This document shows, piece by piece, positions 20,003 through 20,023 of a stretch of 20,023 nucleotides of DNA (positions are counted from its first letter, which is position 1; each line of letters opens with the position of its first letter). Source of the stretch: a virus; the IMG/VR virus record IMGVR_UViG_3300042564_003753, positions 1 to 20,023 of that record, one strand, 5' to 3'. Under the pieces are notes generated by a model. The model ran no database searches. It saw nothing but the letters and a program-made list of their open reading frames with translations, and was not told the DNA's origin. Made by a program: the position numbers and the translations under genes.

Positions 20003-20023
20003 GGAGTATGTGTGGAAGAGGTC

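Overview
The window is part of a tailed double-stranded DNA phage (or prophage) genome. The sequence is GC-rich (clearly above 60% by eye) and densely packed. The host is therefore probably a GC-rich proteobacterium of the Burkholderia/Xanthomonas type; this is inference, as no host gene, tRNA or integrase is present. The short head operon, its portal and terminase types and the P22-like capsid arrangement suit a short-tailed phage, but no tail gene is in view.

Layout. Positions 1-7191 are read leftwards and hold the packaging and head module. In order of transcription this is a GIY-YIG homing-type endonuclease, a 67-residue unknown protein, a 45-residue Lys/Pro/Gly protein, a putative small terminase, the large terminase, the portal, a 65-residue unknown protein, a scaffold-like protein, and the start of the major capsid protein, which runs off the left edge. 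Positions 7192-7744 are a divergent control region without a convincing gene. From 7745 to the right edge everything is read rightwards: about 20 mostly small early-type genes, many overlapping by the ATGA type. Only a few are recognisable: a NinX/DUF2591 protein, an M20-like zinc metallopeptidase, a protein with a DUF2325-like C-terminus and a winged-helix-like protein. A 735-residue protein of unknown function is the largest gene. A 750-base gene-free stretch (8291-9037) is unusually rich in palindromes, direct repeats and AT-rich sequence, and is the best candidate for a replication origin or another recognition locus.

The most striking feature is a 12-bp element, CTAACGYGTTAG on the coding strand. 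It recurs in many intergenic gaps on both arms, always in the direction of local transcription and often overlapping a stop codon, a start codon or a promoter spacer. It looks like a genome-wide regulatory site of one DNA-binding protein, comparable in layout to the dispersed 'stoperators' of mycobacteriophage L5. Other points of interest are an in-frame internal start that makes the 11442-12272 gene look like two fused or nested genes, a complete set of metal ligands in the phage peptidase, and a homing-type endonuclease that appears to carry four helix-turn-helix-like modules.
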